Assembly: GCA_036011085.1 (NCBI GenBank)
Contig: DASCMS010000124.1
Span: forward strand, 114,449-178,448
Length of the DNA: 64,000 nt
Direction: 5' to 3'
Source of the DNA: UBA8231 sp036011085
GTDB lineage: Bacteria > Latescibacterota > UBA2968 > UBA8231
Of the stretch, positions 24,566-32,738 are shown piece by piece. The notes beneath the pieces are model-generated. The model saw only the letters and a program-made list of their open reading frames with translations, did no database searches and was not told the DNA's origin. Every line of letters begins with the position of its first letter. The stretch's first letter is position 1. Both the position numbers and the translations under genes were made by a program.

Positions 24566-25677
24566 AGATCACCGACATCAAGCCCATCCTCACCGATCAC
24601 TATCTCCTGGTCCGCGTGTACACCGATGCGGGCATCATCGGCAACGGTGAATCCGGCCTCTGGGCGCACCATCGATCCGCAGCCGAGATGATCCGCGAAC
24701 TCAGCGCCTACTACATCGGCAGGGACCCGCGACAGATCGAGCATCACTACCAGACGGTGACGCGCAGCTTTCACTTCATGGGTGCCACCATCAGCTCGGC
24801 CGTCAGTGCCATCGACATCGCGTTGTGGGACATCCTCGGCAAGTCCGTCGACCTGCCTGTCTATCAGCTACTCGGCGGCAAGTGCCGCGACAAGGTTCGT
24901 GTCTTCAACAACATCGGAGGCGCCACCATCGAGGCCCGCGTCGAATCGGCCCGTCAGTGTGTGGCCGACGGTTTCACGTCGCTGCGGACAAGCCCCTTCT
25001 TTGCCGATTTCGAGAGTCGGGTCAGCTCTCAGGTTGTCACCGAGGCGGTCGACATGATCGCCGCGATCCGCGAGGCCATCGGCTACGGTATCGACCTCGG
25101 GGTGGAGATCCATCGCAACCTACAGCCCGATGAGGCGATCACACTGGCCCGAGCCCTCGAACCCTACCGGCTCAAGTACTACGAGGATCCGCTGGCCCCG
25201 GAGAGCGATGAAGCACACCGTTACATCGCCCGGCACATCGACATTCCCATGGCCCTGGGGGAGCGCAACTTCCTGGTGAAGCAGTTCAAGGAATTGATCG
25301 ACAGTCAGATCGCAGCGTTCATCCGTCCCGATCTGTCACTGACGGGCGGCTTCACGCAGATAAAGAAGGTGGCCGCCATCGCCGAGCCGGCCATGGTGCA
25401 GTTGTTCCCGCACCTGATGGGCAGCCCCGTCAACAATGCCGCCTTCGCCCACCTGGCGGCGGCGATCCCCAACTACTACGTGACGGAAGTCAACGCCCAC
25501 ACGGACGAGCAGCTCTCACTCGTCGACCAGCCCTTCGTTACAGTCGACGGCTTCCGGGAGATTCCGGACCGTCCGGGCATCGGGGTGGAGATCGACGAGG
25601 AGGCCTGTGCCCGGTTGCCCTTCAAGGAGAGGCCCATGGGAGGCTTCTTCCACAACGACGGGTCCGTGGCGCACTAG
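24562..25677 (+). CDS. enolase-superfamily sugar-acid dehydratase (mannonate-dehydratase-like)
   Basis: A 371-aa mandelate racemase/muconate lactonizing family enzyme. The capping domain is at 1-115 (AIDIALWDILGK near 95). Metal ligands are likely in the GVEIHRN, YYEDPLA and ALGERNF segments, with IRPDLSLTGGFTQ and LFPHLMGSP (His) later. The KxK motif of muconate and mandelate enzymes is absent; the position reads SLRTSPF. This fits the acid-sugar dehydratase branches (mannonate or galactonate type). It would remove water from an aldonate. It stops head to head with the next gene on the minus strand. Confidence 0.87.
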   Translation: MKITDIKPILTDHYLLVRVYTDAGIIGNGESGLWAHHRSAAEMIRELSAYYIGRDPRQIEHHYQTVTRSFHFMGATISSAVSAIDIALWDILGKSVDLPVYQLLGGKCRDKVRVFNNIGGATIEARVESARQCVADGFTSLRTSPFFADFESRVSSQVVTEAVDMIAAIREAIGYGIDLGVEIHRNLQPDEAITLARALEPYRLKYYEDPLAPESDEAHRYIARHIDIPMALGERNFLVKQFKELIDSQIAAFIRPDLSLTGGFTQIKKVAAIAEPAMVQLFPHLMGSPVNNAAFAHLAAAIPNYYVTEVNAHTDEQLSLVDQPFVTVDGFREIPDRPGIGVEIDEEACARLPFKERPMGGFFHNDGSVAH

Positions 25678-26168
25678 GACTGGGCTGCAGCCTCATTTGT
25701 CTGTGCTTGCCAGATGTCTCGATATCGCCAGGCCCTGCGGACGCCGAGCTTCGTGATCACGGCGCCGAAGGTTACACACGGCACCCAGCCCATAAGCGCC
25801 AGCTGAGTCGCTTCCCGGACATCTGTTCCCAGACCCACGGTCCCGGCCACCCAAACGGACCAGGCCAGCAGCAACTCCACCCGAAAACGGCGGACCCGTA
25901 TTCCGATTTCGCTGTAGACCACAGGCAACAGGATATACAGCAGAAGGAATACCGGCGTCATCCCACGAATGTTATCGCCGCTATAGGAGCCGATGGCACC
26001 CCAGAAGAGGCAGAACATCAGGAGCAGAGCCGTGCGCTGCCACGACATCCACCATAGCCGGTTGTCGTGCTGCACGGGGGCCCGGTCAAAGGTTCTCACA
26101 GCGAAGAGGCTGAGTATCAGTACGCCGGCAGCGATCAGGAGCAGTGCAACGCCATAGCCGAAAGTCAC
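25674..26168 (-). CDS. integral membrane protein, unknown
   Basis: A 164-aa protein with four hydrophobic segments: near 5-24, 45-64 (LLLMFCLFWGAIG), 70-90 (VFLLLYILLPVVY) and 95-115, with a further weak one to 145. It is the last gene of the Gld-type ABC operon, 5 bp after the amidohydrolase gene. Its stop codon shares the palindrome CTAG at 25674-25677 with the stop of the convergent dehydratase gene. Family not recognised. Confidence 0.7.
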   Translation of the reverse strand: MTFGYGVALLLIAAGVLILSLFAVRTFDRAPVQHDNRLWWMSWQRTALLLMFCLFWGAIGSYSGDNIRGMTPVFLLLYILLPVVYSEIGIRVRRFRVELLLAWSVWVAGTVGLGTDVREATQLALMGWVPCVTFGAVITKLGVRRAWRYRDIWQAQTNEAAAQS

Positions 26169-26173
26169 ACTGC

Positions 26174-27022
26174 TCAGCCAAGTCCCAGCAGGTCCAGAGA
26201 ATCACGCTCGATGCAGGCCCGGATCTGCTTCTCATCCAGACGCGGCAGCGAGGTGCCGTCCAGCATCTTGTTGAGGCCGGATAACCCTTCGATGGAAGCA
26301 TCGATCGTCGTGAAGGGGTAGTCGGTACCGAACAGCACTTTCGGCCAGATGCCATACTCCTGCACCAGCATGAGGCTGTGGTAGAACTGGAAGGGCCGGT
26401 AGTGTAACGCCGACAGGTCGGTGTAGACGTTGCGATGTTTGCGGGCTACAACGACCGCTTCGCCCTCGAAGGGATGGCCGATGTGAGCCATGACGATGCG
26501 CACGTCGGGGTAGCGTGTGGCCACGACGTCGAGGTGGCGGGGCATCGTGCAGTCGATGGGAGCCTGGGCGACGAAGGTGGTGCCGGTGTGCAGGAGCACG
26601 GGCAGATCGTGCTCGGTGGCGTAGTGCCAGAGCAGATCGAGGCGCTCGTCGTGCGGGTAGAAGCCGGCGTACATGGACAGCAGCTTGATGCCCTTCATAC
26701 CGAGCTCCTGGTGGCCACGCTCCATCTCATCCCCCCAGTCCTCCTGGGTGGGATCGACGGAGAGGAAACCGATCAACCGGTCGGGGTCCTGCGCCACATA
26801 GTCGGCGACGTAGTCATCATCCACCCACAATCCTGACAGCTGCGCCTTGCCGCCGAAGACGACGACTCGGTCCGCCCTGGAGCCACCCGAGGCGTTGTAG
26901 GCGTCGAGTGTTACCGTCAGGTCGAGGTCACCACCGCCCTTGGCGTACCGTGCCTGCTCACGGAAGTCATCGGTGAAGTGATCTGGGTACTGCCAGGCGT
27001 GGGTGTGCACATCAACGATCAT
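26174..27022 (-). CDS. amidohydrolase-2 family metal-dependent hydrolase
   Basis: A 282-aa TIM-barrel hydrolase of the ACMS-decarboxylase-like amidohydrolase family. The H-x-H metal motif is at residues 6 and 8 (VDVHTHAW). Later ligands are LLHTGTT (H), VMAHIGHP (H) and LFGTDYPFTT (D). ATG 27022 overlaps the stop of the upstream DUF4340 gene (ATGA) and puts the H-x-H at the right distance. Family members hydrolyse or decarboxylate cyclic and aromatic acids. Its substrate and its link to an ABC transporter operon are unclear. Confidence 0.87.
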   Translation of the reverse strand: MIVDVHTHAWQYPDHFTDDFREQARYAKGGGDLDLTVTLDAYNASGGSRADRVVVFGGKAQLSGLWVDDDYVADYVAQDPDRLIGFLSVDPTQEDWGDEMERGHQELGMKGIKLLSMYAGFYPHDERLDLLWHYATEHDLPVLLHTGTTFVAQAPIDCTMPRHLDVVATRYPDVRIVMAHIGHPFEGEAVVVARKHRNVYTDLSALHYRPFQFYHSLMLVQEYGIWPKVLFGTDYPFTTIDASIEGLSGLNKMLDGTSLPRLDEKQIRACIERDSLDLLGLG

Positions 27023-28083
27023 GGAATACTCTCGAAGGGCGAAGGGTCGGGAAGGGGTTCCAGGAGAAGACGCGCCGGCGGCAACAGCCACTGAGCCCGC
27101 CCTGCCGGCATCACGGTGACCAGGTCGGCCACCTCGTTGCCGACATACAGGCCCGCGCCGGCATCGGCCTGATCACCAGCGTTGCGGCCGAGGCGCAGGC
27201 GATCGTGAGTGTCCTCCTCATCGGTCAACTCCAGCTCGCCGGCTGTGCCGAGGCCGTAGCCGTCGTCGCGCGGATCGACGAGGCGCTCGAAGCGCACACT
27301 CCGTACCCAGGACATCCAGGCGTAGATGCTGGTGTCATCGCAGGTGTCGATTCGGGACTCGCGCTCCAGTACCCAGCTGTAGCGGTCGCGCTCGTCGAGC
27401 GGGATGGGAGGAGCATCTTCGGGCATCGGCGCCAGCACCCGTCGCAGAAGGTAGGATCCTTCACCTGAAGTCACGCGGGCCCGGGTGATGGTGCGTCGCT
27501 TGACGTCCCGGGGCAGAAGATGAGGATCCAGCAGGGGCGGCATGGCGCCCCCCAGCAGACGGATCGGATTGGCGTGCAGGTGCAGCACGAGATCGTCTCC
27601 GGCGAGGCGGGCATAACTCTCCTCACCCACGGGGCCAGGAATGCCGCGGCCAAGACGGATATCGGCCAGCGCCTCACCACCCACCGCACCGCTGCCCCCA
27701 CCATGCAGCATGACGTGCAGCCCCTGGTGGTCGGCGACTCCCAGTTCGTCGTGGTCGTCGGCCCCATCGGTGGCGCGCGTCCCCGAGGCGCCGAGGATCA
27801 CGTCGAGGAAAGAGTTCATGCGGTCACCGTGTATGTAGGCATTGAAGTAGGCCGGGAAGCGCCAGGTGTCGCCCCGACGTTCGTAGTGCCACTCACCCTT
27901 GTTACCCGGCACCCGCAGGTGCACGGCACGTACTCGGTCAGTCTCGACCTGCCGCTCCGAGTCGACGAGCGCCCGCAGGCGGCCATCGCCGATCCGGCGT
28001 GTGGCACGGTGGGATCGCAGCCACGTATCCGCACCGCCGAGCAGCACGAGGGCCAACAGCAACACTCCGAGCCAGCGGCTCAT
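27019..28083 (-). CDS. DUF4340-type protein of Gld-like ABC operon
   Basis: A 354-aa protein with an N-terminal signal-anchor (WLGVLLLALVLLGGA, residues 4-18) and a long periplasmic part. The repeated pattern of a short hydrophobic strand, then W-x-Y/F, then polar residues (e.g. EWHYERRGDTWRFPAYF near 64-80) matches DUF4340 proteins, which sit beside GldG-type genes. It overlaps its upstream GldG-like gene by ATGA and its downstream amidohydrolase gene by ATGA. Function in this family is unestablished. Confidence 0.75.
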   Translation of the reverse strand: MSRWLGVLLLALVLLGGADTWLRSHRATRRIGDGRLRALVDSERQVETDRVRAVHLRVPGNKGEWHYERRGDTWRFPAYFNAYIHGDRMNSFLDVILGASGTRATDGADDHDELGVADHQGLHVMLHGGGSGAVGGEALADIRLGRGIPGPVGEESYARLAGDDLVLHLHANPIRLLGGAMPPLLDPHLLPRDVKRRTITRARVTSGEGSYLLRRVLAPMPEDAPPIPLDERDRYSWVLERESRIDTCDDTSIYAWMSWVRSVRFERLVDPRDDGYGLGTAGELELTDEEDTHDRLRLGRNAGDQADAGAGLYVGNEVADLVTVMPAGRAQWLLPPARLLLEPLPDPSPFESIP

Positions 28084-31000
28084 GCCATCCCCCGCCGCCG
28101 CTGTCGACGAAGTCTCCAGGTGGCGAAGAGACCGAGAAGAAAGGGACCGCCGCCGATGACGGCGGCTCGCCAGGTGGATCGTGTCGTCGAGTCGACTACG
28201 GCAAAACCCCGGGGCGCCTGGCTGTGCCGTGCCTGCAGCGCCGCCAGCTGCGGCCCGTACACGGCGCGGGCCACGGCGTTGAGCAGCAACTGCTCATGCG
28301 CGAAGCCGTCACTGAACAGCTGACCATCCTTGAACATCTCGGACGAGCCGATCAGCAGCAGCCAGCCGCGATCTCCGGATCCATCCTGCGGCACCAGCTC
28401 GGTACCCGCTTCCTCGGTGCGCACGGCTTCGACGACGGGGAAACGTGCCTCCAGGGCGACGGCCAGAGCCTGGGGTCCGTCCAGGTGCGGGTTGGCGTCC
28501 TCGTCGAACACCTGTTCCGGCAGCCAGCCGCCGCTCCAGTCGTAGGCCCAGGCGTTGGCCGTGGTCGTCACCAGCACCTGAGCGGTCACGCCAGCGCTCT
28601 GCATGGCCGTCTGATCGAAGCGGAAGCGGTTGCCCCAGACGAACAGCAGGTCGCCCAGGCCGGACGTGACCGGTGAGTTGGCCGCGAAGTTGGCGCCCAC
28701 GGCGCGGATCAGGAAAGGCAGGGCGACGCGCTGGGCATCATACTCCCGAACGGCCGTACGATTCACCTGGGTGTTGAGCTCCATGTGATGGCGCGTGCGG
28801 TCGAACAGGACCTCCCGCACCTGCTCGACGCCGACGAGCCGCAAGTAGCGATCGAAGTCCTGGAACTGCGGCTGTGGCCAGTGTACGGTCTCGAATCCCG
28901 TGCCCCGGTACTGGCGCTGCTGAATGTTGAAGTGCTGCAAGGCGATGATGGCGCGGCCGCCGTCGCCCAGGTGCTGGCTAAGCTGCGTGAGGACGGGCGT
29001 GGAGTTCCGCCGTGGCTGAAACCAGAGCACGGCATCGGAGCCAGCGGGCAGGACCGGATCGCGGGGCGACACGTGGCGCACGTCGTACCCGTAGTCGCCG
29101 AGCAACCCCTTGGCGCGGCTGTAGACATCGACGCCTTGAGGCGCGCTCAGCCCCTTCTTCTGGTAGTCCTCAAGGGCTTCGGCCGGCGACAGGCGCGGCA
29201 GGTCGGAGACGACGGTGACCACCGGCCTGGCGCCGCGCTCGAGGCGCCGTAGCGCCGCCGCCAGCAGGAAGTCGATATGCGGACCCGTCTGACCGTCGAT
29301 TCTGGGGATGACGGTGGCCGCCGTGCCACGCGTCAGACGCAGGGCGCTGTAAACCCGCGTCGTCACCGAGGTGTCGTGACGCACACGCTCGACCTCGAAT
29401 GGTGAGATGTTGTGCGCCTCCGCTGTGTCTTCGTCGAGACGCTGGACCTCGAGCGGGACACCGGCGTCGTCGAGCAGATCGGCTGTCCGCCGTGCGGCAT
29501 CGCGAACGTCGGCAGGCACTTGCGACGCCGGCGACAACAGGAGCTGAGCCTGAAGCCCCCCAGTCTGCTCCAGTTCGTCGAGCACCTCGGGGGCGGCTGT
29601 GTGCAGGCCTGCTGCCGTGGCATCGAGGCGGATGCCTTCGAGGGGGCCCCGTATGACAAACCACAATACCAGACCACCCAGGGGGATGCCGATGCTGGCC
29701 CACAGCCGCCGGTCCTGAGTGCGTGCCGATGGGCGCCAGCGCAGGCCGGAGTCACCGGCCAGTCTCCTGGCGGCGGCCAACAACCAGAGGATCGGCACGA
29801 AGGCGACGACGAGGAAGCGCCAGCCGATCCGCCCCGAGTCCGACAGGGCCGGTAGCGTCGGCGGCACATGGCGCTCGACGCGCTGTCGCACCAGCCGTTC
29901 GGGGTCGGCGAAGGAGCGCGCCAGATCGGCGAGAAACACGCCGTGACCAAAGCCGGCCTGAGACACGATGCCGTTGCGGAAGGCACTGGCGGCGGCCAGT
30001 ACGAGCAGCTGCCCTGCCCACGGGTCCTGAGGCGTGAGCAGTACCATCAGGTTCTGCTTGGGAGCGATCAGGTCCGTCCCCAGGTCGGCGAGACCGAAGT
30101 CGGTTGTCGGCAGGTCACGCACCCAGGCCCGCTCCGTCGTCGTGGCCGCCACATGCGCTTCGTACCCGGCGGCGCTGACCCGCTGGGGGTCGATCTGCAG
30201 CGGACCGGGGGCGATGAAGCTGAGTCCGCCCCGCGCCGGCGTGCGGAAGGGACGGAAATCGCGGAAGGCGGGCAGGTTGCGCAGATGAAAGGGGGCTTCC
30301 ACCTGCTGCCACTCGCCGTCGACGACAACGGGCGCCGCCGCCGCATTCCGATCCATCACCAGGTCGGGCAGCGGTCGCAGACCGAAGGGCTCCAGCAGGC
30401 GCTCCCAGGCGCCCCCGGTTGACTCCGCGCGGAATCGGACCTCACCGCTTTCTGTTCGCCTGTAGCGGACACGGTGAGGCGACCCCGCCACCACCACCGT
30501 GCGACCCGAGGCGAGGAAACGGCGCAGGGCGGCGAGGTGTCGCGGTGTTACGTTGCCGGGTTCGAGCCAGAAAAGGATGTCCACATCGTGTGGGATCGCG
30601 GCCGTGGCATCGACGTTGACCTCGATGACGGGACCGTGCTGACTCAGGTAGCGCGGCATCTCTTCAAATCCAGGCGGGGCTGACAGGGCGAAGGAGGCCT
30701 GCGGGGTGTCGGCCCTCAGGTGCGCGGCCACCAGCGATCCGAGATGGGGCAGATGGGCGTTCTCGATCCCCTGGATGAGGACGTCATCCCGCCGTCTGCG
30801 ACCGCGACGGGCAAATACCAGCGACGACCAGATCTCGGCCTGGCTCTCGGCGTCGTCGACGATGCGGCGGACGCGGATCGGACTGACGCGGCGGGCGGCG
30901 GCGTAGCGGGCTCCCGCAAGACCGGACCGATCGGGATCGATGACGCGGTACGAGAAGGCGTCTCCCGCCTCGTCAGCCATGGCTGCCAGCAGGGCTCGCG

Positions 31001-31250
31001 TCGTTTCTTCCACATCCTGCAAGTGCGACGGCATACGCGAGCGATGGCTGACGAACAGCGTCGCGTCCAGCCCCCCGTCGAGCTGGCGCAGCTGCTGCAC
31101 CAACTGCGTCGACAGCGTGGCCGGATGGCGACCGGCCACATCAACCCACAACACGGGACCGGCAAGCTGCGTCAGACGGCCGGCGAAGATGACCAGCCCC
31201 AGGAGAAGGAATGCGGCAGCCGTGGCCTGCAGCAGGTAGAGCCGCTTCAA
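28080..31250 (-). CDS. GldG-like protein with two tandem modules
   Basis: A 1056-aa membrane-anchored protein. A TM near residues 7-27 precedes a GldG-like (DUF4350-type) extracytoplasmic domain to about 475. TMs follow at about 480-500 (FLVVAFVPILWLLAA) and 520-540 (PLGGLVLWFVIRGPL), then a second GldG-like domain of about 460 residues. A last TM near 1030 ends in a basic tail. Each module repeats the same order: opening strands, E-T-T/R-R-T-x-x-L-L, R-V/Y-S, V-F-H/D-H-P. Typical GldG is about 500-560 aa, so this is about twice normal. Start is TTG, 7 bp after the permease stop. Confidence 0.8.
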   Translation of the reverse strand: MKRLYLLQATAAAFLLLGLVIFAGRLTQLAGPVLWVDVAGRHPATLSTQLVQQLRQLDGGLDATLFVSHRSRMPSHLQDVEETTRALLAAMADEAGDAFSYRVIDPDRSGLAGARYAAARRVSPIRVRRIVDDAESQAEIWSSLVFARRGRRRRDDVLIQGIENAHLPHLGSLVAAHLRADTPQASFALSAPPGFEEMPRYLSQHGPVIEVNVDATAAIPHDVDILFWLEPGNVTPRHLAALRRFLASGRTVVVAGSPHRVRYRRTESGEVRFRAESTGGAWERLLEPFGLRPLPDLVMDRNAAAAPVVVDGEWQQVEAPFHLRNLPAFRDFRPFRTPARGGLSFIAPGPLQIDPQRVSAAGYEAHVAATTTERAWVRDLPTTDFGLADLGTDLIAPKQNLMVLLTPQDPWAGQLLVLAAASAFRNGIVSQAGFGHGVFLADLARSFADPERLVRQRVERHVPPTLPALSDSGRIGWRFLVVAFVPILWLLAAARRLAGDSGLRWRPSARTQDRRLWASIGIPLGGLVLWFVIRGPLEGIRLDATAAGLHTAAPEVLDELEQTGGLQAQLLLSPASQVPADVRDAARRTADLLDDAGVPLEVQRLDEDTAEAHNISPFEVERVRHDTSVTTRVYSALRLTRGTAATVIPRIDGQTGPHIDFLLAAALRRLERGARPVVTVVSDLPRLSPAEALEDYQKKGLSAPQGVDVYSRAKGLLGDYGYDVRHVSPRDPVLPAGSDAVLWFQPRRNSTPVLTQLSQHLGDGGRAIIALQHFNIQQRQYRGTGFETVHWPQPQFQDFDRYLRLVGVEQVREVLFDRTRHHMELNTQVNRTAVREYDAQRVALPFLIRAVGANFAANSPVTSGLGDLLFVWGNRFRFDQTAMQSAGVTAQVLVTTTANAWAYDWSGGWLPEQVFDEDANPHLDGPQALAVALEARFPVVEAVRTEEAGTELVPQDGSGDRGWLLLIGSSEMFKDGQLFSDGFAHEQLLLNAVARAVYGPQLAALQARHSQAPRGFAVVDSTTRSTWRAAVIGGGPFLLGLFATWRLRRQRRRGMA

Positions 31251-31257
31251 ACCCGTG

Positions 31258-32004
31258 TCAGTACTGGATGCGCCGAAGCCCGACCTGTGTCAACCACAGG
31301 AACAGGACGGACATGAGGACGAAGTAGAGTATGTGGTCCAGGCCGATGAGTCCGCTGACGAAGGCTTCGTACTGCGGCAGGCAGGAGAGGGCTTCGGCCA
31401 CCACGGTGCCAGGCTGCCACGCCGGCCACAGGCCGTCCATGACCTCCACGACCTGCGGGTGGCCGCTGAAGACGAGACCGGAAGCCAGCAGGGCGGCCAG
31501 GGCAAAGGCGACGATCTGGTTGTGCGTGAGGCTGGAGAGGAACTGGCCGAAGGCGAGGAACAGGGCGCCGAGCAGCAGGGCTCCCAGATAACCACAGAAG
31601 ATCAGGCCCAGGTCGGGCGCACCGAGCCAGGCGAGCATGGCGACGATGGGCAGCGATCCGGCCAGGATGAGGCCATAGTAGAGCAAGGCGGCACCGTATT
31701 TCCCGAGTACGACCTGCAGCGGCTGCAGGGGCAGGGTGAGCAGCAGCTCTACCGTACCCTGGGCATGTTCCTCCGACCAGGTGCGCATGGTGAGGGCGGG
31801 GATGAAGGGGATCAGCAGGAAGGGCAGCGTATCGAAGAAGGGCGTCATGTCGATGACGCCCTGCAGGAAGAAGGAGTTCATGAAGGAGGTGCCCGCCAGT
31901 ACGAGAAATGCGGCGGCGGTGATGTAGGCGATGGGCGAATCGAAATAGGCGCGCAGTTCGCGGCGGGCGACGAGCACAACTCCGGTCATCATGGCGGCCA
32001 TCAT
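31258..32004 (-). CDS. ABC-2 permease (GldF-like)
   Basis: A 248-aa inner-membrane permease with six hydrophobic segments and the GldF/NosY-like start (ARRELRAYFDSPIAYITAAA). Loop motif RTWSEEHAQGTVELLLTLPL near 75 is typical of ABC-2 permeases. Its ATG overlaps the ATPase stop (ATGA). Several ATGs occur in tandem (32004, 31995, 31992); the first is chosen because of this overlap. Confidence 0.88.
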   Translation of the reverse strand: MMAAMMTGVVLVARRELRAYFDSPIAYITAAAFLVLAGTSFMNSFFLQGVIDMTPFFDTLPFLLIPFIPALTMRTWSEEHAQGTVELLLTLPLQPLQVVLGKYGAALLYYGLILAGSLPIVAMLAWLGAPDLGLIFCGYLGALLLGALFLAFGQFLSSLTHNQIVAFALAALLASGLVFSGHPQVVEVMDGLWPAWQPGTVVAEALSCLPQYEAFVSGLIGLDHILYFVLMSVLFLWLTQVGLRRIQY

Positions 32005-32738
32005 CTGACCGGCTCAGGATGGGCGGAGACGAGGTGAGCGAAGATCTCTTCGAGACCGGCTGTCCCAAGACCTGAGCGCTGCCCGAGTTCCGCCAGGGTG
32101 CCGTCGCCGAGGAGCCGTCCCTGGTGGATGATGAGCACGCGGTCGCTGACGGCCTCGACATCGGCGATGATGTGCGTCGAGAACAGGATCGCCCGGTCCT
32201 GCTTCAGGCCGGTGAGCAGATCGCGGAAGGCCATCACCTGCAGCGGGTCAAAGCCATGGGTGGGCTCGTCGAGCAGCAGCACCGGCGGATCGTGGATCAG
32301 AGCGCAGGACAGACCGACACGCTGGCGGAAACCGGTGGAGCACTCGCGCACACGCTGCGACAGCACCGGACCGATGCCGCAGAGGTCGACGATGCGGGAC
32401 AGCGCCTCCTCCAGATCGGTGTCGGCCAGACCGTGAGCGCCGCCGACGAAACGGACCAGATCCTCGACCACCATGTCACGATAGAGCGGGGTGTCGCCGG
32501 GCAGGTAGCCGATGCGGCGGCGCACCTCGAGCGGGTCGGCGATCGTGTCGAAGCCGTCGACGGCAACGGCACCCGCGGTGGGGCGCAGAAAGGTGGAAAG
32601 CATCTTCAGCATCGTCGACTTACCGGCCCCGTTGGGCCCGACGAACCCGACGATCTCGCCACGACCGACAGCAAAGGAGATGTCGTCGACGGCGGTGATC
32701 GAGCCGTAGGTACGCGTCACCGAATCGACGCGGATCAC
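32001..32738 (-). CDS. ABC transporter ATPase (GldA-like)
   Basis: A 245-aa ATP-binding subunit. Walker A is GPNGAGKST (near residue 33), Q-loop near IGYLPGDTPLY, signature CSTGFRQRVGLSCAL (degenerate but recognisable; STGFRQR for LSGGQxQ) and Walker B PVLLLDEPTHGFDP. GTG 32738 is preferred over upstream in-frame starts because it overlaps the stop of the preceding gene (GTGA). The length and the ABC-2 permease partner fit GldA/NosF-type exporters. Confidence 0.92.
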   Translation of the reverse strand: MIRVDSVTRTYGSITAVDDISFAVGRGEIVGFVGPNGAGKSTMLKMLSTFLRPTAGAVAVDGFDTIADPLEVRRRIGYLPGDTPLYRDMVVEDLVRFVGGAHGLADTDLEEALSRIVDLCGIGPVLSQRVRECSTGFRQRVGLSCALIHDPPVLLLDEPTHGFDPLQVMAFRDLLTGLKQDRAILFSTHIIADVEAVSDRVLIIHQGRLLGDGTLAELGQRSGLGTAGLEEIFAHLVSAHPEPVR

